Shown one piece after another: positions 50,382 through 62,539 of a DNA stretch of 64,000 nt. The stretch is from Clostridia bacterium. Its GTDB lineage: Bacteria > Bacillota > Clostridia > Christensenellales > Borkfalkiaceae. The translations under genes and the position numbers were made by a program. The stretch spans positions 253,473 to 317,472 of the forward strand of contig JAIDCJ010000010.1 of assembly GCA_029055875.1 (NCBI GenBank), given 5' to 3'. Position 1 is the stretch's first letter, and the number at the start of each line of letters is the position of its first letter. The notes below the pieces were generated by a model that saw only the letters and a program-made list of their open reading frames with translations, did not search any database and was not told the DNA's origin.

Positions 50382-50546
50382 TTACCACGCAAACTGAATA
50401 ATTTTTACCCGCAAGGTTCACAATACTTCGGCATTGTGTATCTCTTTCCTTGTGGGTAGAATTAATATTCACTTCGGTTTGCGTGGTAACAAATCGGAGA
50501 TACTCATGCGGTGCGTTTCCGGTTTGGGAACGCACCTTATTTTTTT
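50382..50546 (+). ncRNA. Candidate structured small RNA or leader (6S-like layout) with terminator
   Basis: A 17-bp outer stem (50382-50398 with 50473-50489, one G-U pair) starts at the predicted transcription start. Inside is an asymmetric bubble, then an 11-bp stem TACCCGCAAGG / CCTTGTGGGTA (50406-50416 with 50448-50458), an internal loop, and a terminal stem CACAAT/ATTGTG (50419-50424 with 50433-50438) around a CTTCGG cap. The 3' side of the bubble can form GAAT/ATTC. A terminator follows: 50510-50520 with 50526-50536, then T run to 50546. Closing stem, central bubble and terminal stem recall 6S RNA, though it is shorter than usual. It could equally be a leader that controls the gene at 50566. 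Confidence 0.68.
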
Positions 50547-50565
50547 ATTTACAGGAGAAAATTTT

Positions 50566-51408
50566 ATGAGATTGTACAATCCGAAATCTGGAAAAGAAAT
50601 CGAAAAAGAGCAGAAGAAGAAAAAGCATAGGAGTAACTTTGTTACCTTTTTGGTGCTGTTTTCCATTTTACTTGCAATCGGCGGACTTGTGTGCTGTATC
50701 GTCTTCAAAGTAAAGTGGTATTATTATCTCGTTGATATTATCGGCGGTTTTATTTTGCTGATTATCGTTTCTTGCTTTTATCCGAAAAAAACGGTGGAAT
50801 ACGTTGATATTCCTATCGAAGAGAGCGTAGATGAATATATAAAGCGCTCGTTGAGTGAACTGACGCCCGAAAAAACGATGTCGGGCGTGAAACGAAGCGC
50901 AGGTCAATCCGAATGGCAGGGGAACCCATACAAGGGAATTTGGAAGGGTATTGCCGTTTGTGAATGCAGTCGTATTTACGGCTTAAAAAATATTACGTAC
51001 GATATAACGGGGCGTTCCAGATCAAGCACATCGGATGATAACGGCAATATGCAGTTTTACGAAACGGCAAGTATCAAAATAAACTGCCGTTGTTCGGAAT
51101 GCGGAAAAACCTCGGAGCATATGTTTTACGATGTAAAGAACTCAACAGGTTCCCTTAAACGTAAACAGGAATGGTTTTCCGACCGTACGACGGTCACGAC
51201 GACGAGCCGCGAAGTCGACTATGCGGGCTTCGTTGAAAATCAATACAATGAAGATATTGCGCAATATAAAAAGGATTGCAAAAGGTATCAGGAAATAATC
51301 GAACGGAAAATCGATGAATTGCGACGGAATTTCAAATATAAACAGGAAAAAGAGCGGCGTCAAATAGAAGAGCTTCGCGCAAAGGGTTGGTACGAAAAAA
51401 ATTCCTAA
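50566..51408 (+). CDS. Unknown protein: two membrane helices, Cys-containing domain, coiled coil
   Basis: 280 residues from the ATG at 50566, with AGGAGA 6 bases upstream; a longer frame from 50434 runs through the structured RNA and is rejected. A charged N-terminus of about 22 residues precedes two close membrane helices (about 24-48 and 52-70). Then comes a domain with CECSRIYGLKNI and INCRCSECGKTSEHMFYDVKN, whose paired Cys suggest a zinc site, and a C-terminal coiled coil (residues 225-272). I do not recognise it. It is more AT-rich than its neighbours and lies between a terminator-ended RNA and a dispersed repeat, which suggests an accessory gene. Confidence 0.72.
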   Translation: MRLYNPKSGKEIEKEQKKKKHRSNFVTFLVLFSILLAIGGLVCCIVFKVKWYYYLVDIIGGFILLIIVSCFYPKKTVEYVDIPIEESVDEYIKRSLSELTPEKTMSGVKRSAGQSEWQGNPYKGIWKGIAVCECSRIYGLKNITYDITGRSRSSTSDDNGNMQFYETASIKINCRCSECGKTSEHMFYDVKNSTGSLKRKQEWFSDRTTVTTTSREVDYAGFVENQYNEDIAQYKKDCKRYQEIIERKIDELRRNFKYKQEKERRQIEELRAKGWYEKNS

Positions 51409-51435
51409 ACAGGTCAAAATAACGCAACGTAATAC

Positions 51436-51472
51436 TTCCGCCCGCGCCTAACTAAGGCGCGGGCGGAATTTC
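51436..51472 (+). terminator. Terminator-like hairpin after the unknown membrane gene
   Basis: Perfect 14-bp GC-rich stem (51436-51449 with 51455-51468) with only a short T stretch after it. Confidence 0.75.
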
Positions 51473-51482
51473 TATACTATCC

Positions 51483-51593
51483 GTCATTTTGCCCCGCCGA
51501 AGGCGGCACGGAGTAATGAAGCGAAGAATCCCATAAGGCGAAGCACAGCGGACTTCGTTCGTGAGATTCTTCGGGCTTCGCCCTCAGAATGAC
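51483..51593. repeat. 111-bp palindromic dispersed repeat (GTCATTCTGAG...GAATGAC type)
   Basis: The ends GTCATTTTG and CAGAATGAC are inverted repeats (8 of 9), and inside GAAGAATC (51523-51530) pairs with GATTCTTC (51565-51572). The segment GCCGAAGGCGGC makes its own small hairpin. Elements with GTCATT...GAAGAATC...AATGAC are widely scattered, non-coding repeats in gut bacterial genomes and behave like REP or MITE elements. It lies between a terminator and the pcrA promoter. Confidence 0.75.
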
Positions 51594-51604
51594 AGGTGAA
51601 ACGG

Positions 51605-51633
51605 TTGAACAATTTTCCTCTATATGCTATAAT
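51605..51633 (+). promoter_or_regulatory. Promoter abutting pcrA (leaderless arrangement)
   Basis: TTGAAC (51605-51610), 17 bases, TATAAT (51628-51633). The pcrA ATG at 51642 begins 9 bases after the -10 box. The only purine-rich bases between (ACGGGG) would lie upstream of or at the transcription start. Confidence 0.82.
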
Positions 51634-51641
51634 AACGGGGT

Positions 51642-55885
<4,244 letters not shown>

Positions 55886-55892
55886 AAAACAC

Positions 55893-55921
55893 TTGAAAAA
55901 TTTAACGGCTTGTGATATAAT
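55893..55921 (+). promoter_or_regulatory. Promoter abutting yicC (leaderless arrangement)
   Basis: TTGAAA (55893-55898), 17 bases, TATAAT (55916-55921). The yicC ATG at 55928 starts 7 bases after the -10 box. It begins only 12 bases after the ligA stop codon, and no terminator separates them. Confidence 0.85.
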
Positions 55922-55927
55922 ATTTTT

Positions 55928-56800
55928 ATGTTTAGCATGACGGGCTACGGCAAGGGTGTTTGCCGCGAAAACGGAATCGAAATCACCGTGGAAGTAAAGT
56001 CGGTGAATAACCGCTATCTGGATTTAGCGATTAAGAGCCCGCGCGTATTCCTTTCGCAGGAAGAGCTCATCCGAAGCGCAGTTAGAAATTCCATTTCCCG
56101 CGGGCACGTGGACGTTTTCGTATCCCTTCGCGATACGCGTGAAAAGGAAAAATCGCTTTACCTCGATTTGAACTTGGCACGCTCGTACGTGAATGCGGCG
56201 GGGGAACTTACGAAGAATTTCCCCGAACTCAAAAACGATATGAGCGTTGTAAGCGTGCTGCGCCTTCCCGACGTACTCAAACAGGAGGAAGCGGCGGGTG
56301 CGGACGAAGCGCTGACGGCGGCTTTGAAAACGGCATTGGAGCTGGCACTCAAGGCGCACAAAGAAATGCGGCTTGCCGAGGGCGAACGGTTGAAAACGGA
56401 TCTCATATCCCGCGTTCAGACGATTGCAAATCTTAGAAAAGAGATTGCGGAGCGCGCGCCCCTCATTGCGTTGGAATATCGGAAAAAACTTACCGAGCGA
56501 ATCGAGGAATATCTTAGCGGCAAGGTAGAGGAAACCCGCATTTTAACGGAAGCGGCGCTGTTTGCCGATAAATGCAATATCGACGAGGAGCTGACAAGGC
56601 TCAGCTCGCATATCGAGGAGTTTTACAATATTTCGGGGAGCGATACGGTTGGCAGAAAGCTCGACTTCCTGGTACAGGAATTTAACCGCGAATGCAATAC
56701 CATTTGCTCGAAATCGAACGACGCGAAAATTACGGCGTGCGCACTTGAAATGAAAAACGAAATCGAGAAAGTACGCGAGCAGATACAGAACTTGGAGTAA
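55928..56800 (+). CDS. yicC: YicC/YloC family endoribonuclease
   Basis: 290 residues, opening MFSMTGYGKGVCRENG and with VEVKSVNNRYLDLAIKSP, RGHVDVFVSL and the C-terminal GRKLDFLVQEFNRECNTICSKSNDAKIT, all diagnostic of YicC (DUF1732 end). Members are RNases that act on small RNAs and mRNAs. It stands upstream of gmk and rpoZ as in Bacillus (yloC-remA-gmk-rpoZ), but remA is absent between them here. No binding site; see the promoter entry. Confidence 0.93.
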   Translation: MFSMTGYGKGVCRENGIEITVEVKSVNNRYLDLAIKSPRVFLSQEELIRSAVRNSISRGHVDVFVSLRDTREKEKSLYLDLNLARSYVNAAGELTKNFPELKNDMSVVSVLRLPDVLKQEEAAGADEALTAALKTALELALKAHKEMRLAEGERLKTDLISRVQTIANLRKEIAERAPLIALEYRKKLTERIEEYLSGKVEETRILTEAALFADKCNIDEELTRLSSHIEEFYNISGSDTVGRKLDFLVQEFNRECNTICSKSNDAKITACALEMKNEIEKVREQIQNLE

Positions 56801-56802
56801 TT

Positions 56803-57384
56803 ATGAAGAACCGTCTGTTTGTGATTTCCGGCCCCGCAGGCGTTGGAAAGGGAACGCTTGTAAAGCTATTATTGCAGGAAGACCCCGCCTTGACGCTCTC
56901 CGTTTCGTGCACCACCCGCGCACCGCGCAAGGGGGAGGTTCAGGGCAGAGAATATTTCTTCCTCACGAAAGAGGGGTTTCAAGACCGCATCGACTCGGGC
57001 GATTTCCTCGAATGGGACGAACATTTCGGCAACTTCTACGGCACGCCAAAATCCTTCGTTTTGGAACAGCTTGAAGAGAAGTCCATCATTCTTGAAATCG
57101 ACGTAGCGGGCGCGCGGCAAGTAAAACAGCATGAAGCGGATTTCGGCAGAATCGTGCTTATTATGATTGTTCCGCCCGATATGGAAACGCTGAAAAGCCG
57201 TCTTGTGGGCAGAGGCTCGGAAACGGAAGAGACGTTGAAAAACCGTTTGGCGCGCGTGGAGTACGAGTACGCGCAAAAGGATAAATACGACTACGTCGTC
57301 GTGAACGATAATTTAGAGGAAGCAAAGCGTACGCTTCAAAATATAATTTTGCAAGAAACGAATAGAGGTGATAAACATGATTAA
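56803..57384 (+). CDS. gmk: Guanylate kinase
   Basis: 193 residues with the P-loop SGPAGVGKGTLVK (residues 8-20), SVSCTTRAPRKGEVQGREYFF for GMP binding and EIDVAGARQVK. It phosphorylates GMP to GDP. It begins 2 bases after yicC and overlaps rpoZ by 8 bases, so translation is coupled. Confidence 0.96.
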   Translation: MKNRLFVISGPAGVGKGTLVKLLLQEDPALTLSVSCTTRAPRKGEVQGREYFFLTKEGFQDRIDSGDFLEWDEHFGNFYGTPKSFVLEQLEEKSIILEIDVAGARQVKQHEADFGRIVLIMIVPPDMETLKSRLVGRGSETEETLKNRLARVEYEYAQKDKYDYVVVNDNLEEAKRTLQNIILQETNRGDKHD

Positions 57385-57598
57385 CGAACCTTCGGTAGAT
57401 GCACTCGTAAGAAAGCTCGGAACAGTCGAGGAGCCCGTAAGCCGCTACGAACTGTGTGTGGTCGTTGCAAAGCGCACCCGCCAGATTATCGAGCAGATGC
57501 AGGCAACCGGAACGTTGGAGCTTCCCGGAAAGCAGAAGGAAATCGTTCTCGCTTGTCAGGAAATCATGAACGGCAAGGTAACGAGCGCGAGAGATTGA
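57377..57598 (+). CDS. rpoZ: RNA polymerase omega subunit
   Basis: 73 residues from the ATG at 57377 with GAGGTG upstream. It has the omega core SRYELCVVVAKRTRQIIEQ and EIMNGKVT. Omega helps assemble the beta-prime subunit. The frame could start at a GTG (57368), but that overlaps the binding site. The gmk-rpoZ pair is conserved across bacteria. Confidence 0.93.
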   Translation: MINEPSVDALVRKLGTVEEPVSRYELCVVVAKRTRQIIEQMQATGTLELPGKQKEIVLACQEIMNGKVTSARD

Positions 57599-57602
57599 GA
57601 AA

Positions 57603-57626
57603 AGGCCCCCAAGCGGGGCTGTTTTC
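57603..57626 (+). terminator. Weak terminator after rpoZ
   Basis: A short stem GCCCC (57605-57609) with GGGGC (57615-57619) followed by TGTTTTCTT. Its stability is modest. Confidence 0.55.
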
Positions 57627-57774
57627 TTAAACTGCATTTCCTCTAAACTTCGCAATACTTTGTCGAGTTTGCGCGCTTCTTGGTCACGTACGTCTGTGTA
57701 CGCTCCCTTCGTCGCTTACGCACTCTCCTTGTCTTGCTCGTTTATAGAAAATGGAAATGTCTCTTTTTTTAGTT
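57627..57774. other. Intergenic region before priA
   Basis: A pyrimidine-rich stretch with a small hairpin CGTAC/GTACG near 57690-57705 and no clear pair of promoter boxes or ribosome binding site. The transcription and translation starts of priA are therefore unclear. Confidence 0.4.
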
Positions 57775-59943
57775 ATGGTTTATTGTGAAGTCATCGTAGA
57801 CATTGCCCATAGCGACGTAGATAAGATTTTCGACTACGCCGCAGATTGCCCCGTAGAGGCGGGGACGCGCGTCACCGTGCCGTTCGGAAAAAGCACGACG
57901 ACGGGCTTTGTCATGCGCGTGAAGGATACGACCGACTGCCCGCCCGATAAACTCAAAAAAATCTACCGCGCGGACGACTATCCCGCAATCAATGCGGAAT
58001 GCCTTTCGCTTGCAAAAAAAATTGCGGCGCGCTACCGCTGTCCGCTCGCGCTCTCGCTTCGGCTCTTCTTGCCCGCCGAAATGCGCACGGGCAGAGTGGC
58101 GGAAAGCTACCGCACCTACGCCCGCCTTGCGGATACGGACTATATCCCCTCGCCCCGCGCGAAAGCACAGCTTGCGCTCATGGAATATTTGAGCGAAAAG
58201 GGGGAAGAGGACGCGGCACGGCTTCGTGAAAAGTTCGGCTCCGCCGTAAACGCGCTTGCGGAAAAGGGCGCGTTGATTCTCGAAAAACGCAGAGTTCTGC
58301 GCGATCCCTACAAGAGCGTGACGGAAATTAAGAAAGAGCGGGTTTTGACGCCCGCGCAGGAAACCGCCGTAAAAACGGTTTTGGAAACGGATAAAACGGT
58401 GACGCTTTTACACGGCGTAACGGGAAGCGGGAAAACGGAAGTCTATTTAACGCTCATTGCAAAGGCGCTCGAAGAGGGTAAGACGGCCATCTTCTTAGTG
58501 CCCGAAATCTCGCTCACGCCGCAAATGCTCTCCCAGCTCCGCGCACGGTTCGGGGAGTGGGCGGCAATTTTACACAGCGGGCTTTCCGCAGGCGAGCGGT
58601 TCGACGAATGGCAGCGGCTCAGAAGCGGCGAGGCACGCATTGCAATCGGCGCACGCTCGGCGGTGTTCGCACCGCTCGAAAATATCGGCATTATCGTCAT
58701 AGACGAGGAGCACGACGGAAGCTACTCTTCCGAAAGCTCCCCGCGCTATAACACCTTTGATATCGCACTTCTTCGCGCACAGCATAACCGCGGCAAGCTG
58801 CTGCTCGGCAGTGCAACGCCCTCGGTGGAAACCTACCGCCGCGCACGCGACGGGGAGTTCGGGCTTATCACGCTTCCCGACCGCATCAACGCCCGCCCCA
58901 TGCCCACGGTTGAAATTGTGGATATGCGGCGCGAAGTCAAGCGGGGAAATCCCTCGCCCTTTTCGGCGCGGCTTCGCGAACGGTTAGAGGCGTGTTTGGA
59001 GAGCGGCAATCAGGCAATCCTGTTTCTCAACCGCAGAGGGTATTCGCAGACGGTTATCTGCCGCGACTGCGGGTTCGTTGCCAAGTGCAAGGACTGCGAC
59101 GTCGCGCTCACCTATCACAGCGAAGAGGACTGTCTGAAATGCCACTATTGCGGAACGCGTTACAAAATGCTTCCCGCCTGTCCCGACTGCGGCGGCGTAC
59201 ATATCGGTTACGTCGGCACGGGCACACAGAAGGTCGTGAGCGAGCTCAAAAAGCTCTATCCTGCGGCGCGGATTCTCCGCATGGACGTGGATACGACGAG
59301 CGGGAAAGAGGGACACTATAAAATTCTTTCGCGCTTTGCAAAGCGCGAGGCGGATATCCTCGTGGGCACGCAGATGGTTGCCAAGGGGCACGACTTTCCC
59401 TTCGTCACCCTCGTGGGCATTCTCGATGCGGATATGAGCCTGCACTTTCCCGACTACCGCAGTAACGAGCGCACCTTTCAGCTCGTATCGCAGGTGGCGG
59501 GCAGAAGCGGCCGCGCCGAGGAAACGGGCGAGGTAGTATTGCAAACCTACGATCCCGAAAACTACATTTTGCGGTTTGCAAAGGACTACGATTACGGCGG
59601 TTTTTACGAGCACGAAATGACCATGCGCGCGGCGACGATGTTCCCGCCATTTGCGAAAATCGTGCGCGTGATGGTAACGGGCGAGGACGAAAAGGAGACG
59701 CTCGAAGCCTTGAAAGGGGTATATACGCGCTTGCAGACGGTGTACTGCGCCCATGCGGACGACTTTTTGTTCTTCAACCGTATGCACGCGCCCGTGAAAA
59801 GGATTCAGAAAAAGTTCCGTTATCAGGTGCTGATGCGCATTACGGATACGAAGGTATTAAAAGAAATTTACGACGCCGCGTTGGCGGAAAAATATAAAAA
59901 CGTGCTCGTGTACGTGGAAGAAAATCCGAGCAATTTAAGTTAA
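57775..59943 (+). CDS. priA: Primosomal protein N' (replication restart helicase PriA)
   Basis: 722 residues from the ATG at 57775, where family alignment begins (YCEVIVDIAHSDVDKIFDY); a possible ATG at 57751 adds eight residues. Neither has a binding site. Landmarks are the N-terminal fork-binding domain (GTRVTVPFGKSTTTGFV), Walker A GVTGSGKTEVYL, DEEHDGSY, zinc cysteines in CRDCGFVAKCKDCD, CLKCHYCG and CPDCG, and motif V/VI VSQVAGRSGRAE. It restarts replication at collapsed forks. It is first in a priA-def-fmt-rsmB-rlmN operon. Confidence 0.95.
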   Translation: MVYCEVIVDIAHSDVDKIFDYAADCPVEAGTRVTVPFGKSTTTGFVMRVKDTTDCPPDKLKKIYRADDYPAINAECLSLAKKIAARYRCPLALSLRLFLPAEMRTGRVAESYRTYARLADTDYIPSPRAKAQLALMEYLSEKGEEDAARLREKFGSAVNALAEKGALILEKRRVLRDPYKSVTEIKKERVLTPAQETAVKTVLETDKTVTLLHGVTGSGKTEVYLTLIAKALEEGKTAIFLVPEISLTPQMLSQLRARFGEWAAILHSGLSAGERFDEWQRLRSGEARIAIGARSAVFAPLENIGIIVIDEEHDGSYSSESSPRYNTFDIALLRAQHNRGKLLLGSATPSVETYRRARDGEFGLITLPDRINARPMPTVEIVDMRREVKRGNPSPFSARLRERLEACLESGNQAILFLNRRGYSQTVICRDCGFVAKCKDCDVALTYHSEEDCLKCHYCGTRYKMLPACPDCGGVHIGYVGTGTQKVVSELKKLYPAARILRMDVDTTSGKEGHYKILSRFAKREADILVGTQMVAKGHDFPFVTLVGILDADMSLHFPDYRSNERTFQLVSQVAGRSGRAEETGEVVLQTYDPENYILRFAKDYDYGGFYEHEMTMRAATMFPPFAKIVRVMVTGEDEKETLEALKGVYTRLQTVYCAHADDFLFFNRMHAPVKRIQKKFRYQVLMRITDTKVLKEIYDAALAEKYKNVLVYVEENPSNLS

Positions 59944-59953
59944 GGAGATGGGC

Positions 59954-60409
59954 ATGATTCGTGAAATCGTACAAGTAGGCGACGAAGTGTTGCGAAAAAA
60001 ATGCGAGCCGGTTACCCGCTTCGACGGGGAGCTTGCGGCGCTTTTAGACGATATGAAAGAAACGCTCAAAAAAGCGGAGGGTGCGGGGCTTGCCGCGCCG
60101 CAGGTGGGCGTGCCTATCCGCGCCGTCCTCGTGGACGTGCCCGAGGGCTTTTTCGAGTTCATCAACCCCGTGTTCGTCTGGCAAAAGGGCGAGCAGGTCG
60201 GGCCGGAGGGCTGTCTTTCCGTGCGCGGGAAATCGGGTATCGTCTGCCGTCCCAATAAAGTGAAAATTATCTATCAGGACCGCCACGGCGATAAATACGC
60301 CGTCGTTGCACGCGGTTGGTTTGCCCGTGCCGTCTGTCACGAGTTAGACCACTTGGACGGCATTTTATATACCGATAAAGCAGAGAACATCAGGGACGAG
60401 GAAGATTGA
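59954..60409 (+). CDS. def: Peptide deformylase
   Basis: 151 residues from the ATG at 59954, 6 bases after AGGAG; an ATG at 59948 is too close to that site. Motifs are GAGLAAPQVG (GxGLAAxQ), EGCLSV and the metal-binding HELDH. It removes the formyl group from new proteins, before Map acts. Its stop overlaps the fmt start (TGATG). Confidence 0.97.
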   Translation: MIREIVQVGDEVLRKKCEPVTRFDGELAALLDDMKETLKKAEGAGLAAPQVGVPIRAVLVDVPEGFFEFINPVFVWQKGEQVGPEGCLSVRGKSGIVCRPNKVKIIYQDRHGDKYAVVARGWFARAVCHELDHLDGILYTDKAENIRDEED

Positions 60410-61332
60410 TGAAAATTATTTTTGCGGGAACGCCCGAATTTGCCGTGCCCTCGCTCAGAGGTCTTTACGAGGCAGGACATGAAATCACCGTACTCACCCA
60501 GCCCGATAAGCCGCAGGGCAGAAAGGGGATTCTTACCCCTTCGCCTGTGAAGAGCGCGGCGGAAGAGCTCGGATTGAAAGTATTACAGCCCGCACGGCTG
60601 AAAGAGGATTTTTCCGATGTCAAAGCGGTCGGGGCGGAGCTCATGGTCACCTGCGCATACGGACAGATTTTAACGCAGGAAGTTTTAGATTTGTTCCCCA
60701 AGGGCGTTTGGAACGTGCACGCAAGTCTTTTGCCGAAATACCGCGGCGCGGCGCCCATTGCGCAGGCAATTATTTCGGGCGAAGAGGAAACGGGCGTCAC
60801 CATTATGAGGACGGACGTCGGGCTGGATACGGGCGATACGTTCCTTTCCGCAAAGATAGAAATTTCCCCGCTCGATACCTGCGATGCGCTCACGGGGCGG
60901 CTTTCGCTTATCGGTGCGAAGCTCATTGTGGAAGCGGTGGATAAAATCTCCCGCGGCGACGTGAAGCTTATAAAACAGGGCGAGGGCTTCGTTTGCAAAA
61001 AAGTTCACCACACCGAGGTTGACTTTTCGCGTTCGGCAAAGGAAGTATGCTCGCTCATTTTAGGGCTTTCCTCCGCGCCGCTTAGCTACGCCACAGTGGG
61101 CGGGCTGACGCTCAACTTTTTCTTTGCGCAGGCGGTGGACTACGAGGGAGCGGAGCCTTTCGGCACGGTACTTTCCGCGTCCCCGAAAACAGGCTTGGTG
61201 ATAAAATGCGGCGAGGGCGCGGTGAAAATCGAAGAGTTGCAGGCCGCAGGCGGGAAGAGAATGCTCGCGCGCGACTTTTTGAACGGCAGAAAAATACAAG
61301 AGGGAATGTGCTTTGACAAACCCGTTTTATGA
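60409..61332 (+). CDS. fmt: Methionyl-tRNA formyltransferase
   Basis: 307 residues opening MKIIFAGTPEFAVPSLRGL, with the formyl-folate site WNVHASLLPKYRGAAPIAQAIISGEEETGVTIM and DTGDTF. It formylates initiator Met-tRNA. It overlaps def by one base and rsmB by 20 bases. The def-fmt pair, which undo and do the same modification, is conserved. Confidence 0.97.
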   Translation: MKIIFAGTPEFAVPSLRGLYEAGHEITVLTQPDKPQGRKGILTPSPVKSAAEELGLKVLQPARLKEDFSDVKAVGAELMVTCAYGQILTQEVLDLFPKGVWNVHASLLPKYRGAAPIAQAIISGEEETGVTIMRTDVGLDTGDTFLSAKIEISPLDTCDALTGRLSLIGAKLIVEAVDKISRGDVKLIKQGEGFVCKKVHHTEVDFSRSAKEVCSLILGLSSAPLSYATVGGLTLNFFFAQAVDYEGAEPFGTVLSASPKTGLVIKCGEGAVKIEELQAAGGKRMLARDFLNGRKIQEGMCFDKPVL

Positions 61333-62539
61333 CCCTTACAAAGTTCTAACCAAGGTGTACGCCGAGGGTGCGCACCTCAAAATCGCGCTTAACGATTCGG
61401 GGATAGAGGAGCTCAACCGCGCCCGCACGGTAAAAACCGTGTACGGCGTGTTGGAAAACGACGGCTATTTATCCCTTTGCATTAAAACGTTTGCGCCCAA
61501 GAGCCCCAAACAGGCGGTGCGCACGCTTCTCAAAATCTCGCTCTATTGGCTCGTATTCCTGAAAAAACCGCGCTATATGGTAACGGATACGGCAGTCGAT
61601 TTATGCAAAAAACTCGGCAAGGGCGGCATGGCGGGGTTCGTGAACGCATTCTTAAGAAAGTTCGACGAAAGCAAAGTAACCCTTCCGCACGGCGACGAGG
61701 GACTTAGCGTGCGCTATAACTTCCCGCTGTTTGCGGTGAAGAAGTTGAAAGCGCAGTACGGCGAGCGCGCCGAAAAAATCATGGGCGCGAAGAGCCACGG
61801 CGTAACGGTGCGGTTTGTGCGCGGCGAGGAAAAATATACTGCCCGCCCGCACGAAAAAACACCCTTCGAGCACGTTTCCATCTTTGAAAATTTCCCGCCC
61901 GACGAGGGCTTTTACGCGGGCGATTACACCTTTCAATCGGTGGGCAGCGTTGCAATTTGCAGCGTGGTAGAGCCCTGCGAAACCTTTCTCGATTCCTGCG
62001 CCGCCCCCGGCGGAAAGTCCGTACTGCTCAGCGGGAAATGCAAAAATATTACGGCGAGCGAGCTGCACGCGCACCGCGTTTCTTTAATTGAGGCGTACTG
62101 CTGCCGTATGGGCGTTCAGAACGTGAAAGCGGTGCAGGCGGATTCGAGCGTATATAGCCCCGCTTGGGAGAACGCCTTCGACGGCGTGCTGTGCGACGTT
62201 CCCTGTTCGGGCTTGGGCACGGTTGCCGAAAATCCCGATTTGCCGCTTCGCAAAACCGAAGAGAGCTTAGGGGGATTGAAGCAAACCCAGAGGGCAATTC
62301 TAAATAACTGTTCGCGCTACGTAAAAAAAGGCGGGTATCTCTATTATTCCACCTGTTCCATTTTGGAAGAAGAGAACGACGCAGTTGTCGGAGCGTTTTT
62401 AAGAGAAAACCCCGCGTTTGAATTAGTCAAAGCGGAGTGTCCGCTTCCGCATGAAAAGACGAACTACGGCTTGCAATTCTTGCCCGATACGGCGTTCGGC
62501 GCAGGCTTCTACGTGAGCAAAATGAGGAAGAAAATATGA
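61313..62539 (+). CDS. rsmB: 16S rRNA (cytosine-5) methyltransferase of the RsmB/NOL1 family
   Basis: 408 residues, starting at TTG (61313) with AGGG 8 bases upstream. An N-terminal NusB-like helical domain (residues about 1-125) precedes the methyltransferase, with SAM site FLDSCAAPGGKSVLLSG and the cysteine motifs DVPCSGLGTV and YSTCSI. RsmB methylates C967 of 16S rRNA (E. coli numbering). Twenty bases overlap with fmt. The start codon is fairly but not fully sure, since an upstream in-frame start is lacking. Confidence 0.92.
   Translation: MTNPFYDPYKVLTKVYAEGAHLKIALNDSGIEELNRARTVKTVYGVLENDGYLSLCIKTFAPKSPKQAVRTLLKISLYWLVFLKKPRYMVTDTAVDLCKKLGKGGMAGFVNAFLRKFDESKVTLPHGDEGLSVRYNFPLFAVKKLKAQYGERAEKIMGAKSHGVTVRFVRGEEKYTARPHEKTPFEHVSIFENFPPDEGFYAGDYTFQSVGSVAICSVVEPCETFLDSCAAPGGKSVLLSGKCKNITASELHAHRVSLIEAYCCRMGVQNVKAVQADSSVYSPAWENAFDGVLCDVPCSGLGTVAENPDLPLRKTEESLGGLKQTQRAILNNCSRYVKKGGYLYYSTCSILEEENDAVVGAFLRENPAFELVKAECPLPHEKTNYGLQFLPDTAFGAGFYVSKMRKKI

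Noticed and set aside
50382-50489. Signal recognition particle RNA
   Set aside because: The conserved GGAA loop and asymmetric AGCAG region of SRP domain IV are absent; the cap is UUCG.
50434-50565. Longer N-terminus for the unknown membrane protein
   Set aside because: It would translate the structured RNA and its terminator; AGGAGA before 50566 marks the real start.
57640-57770. Small RNA or promoter before priA
   Set aside because: Only a five-pair hairpin and no matching -35/-10 pair could be found.
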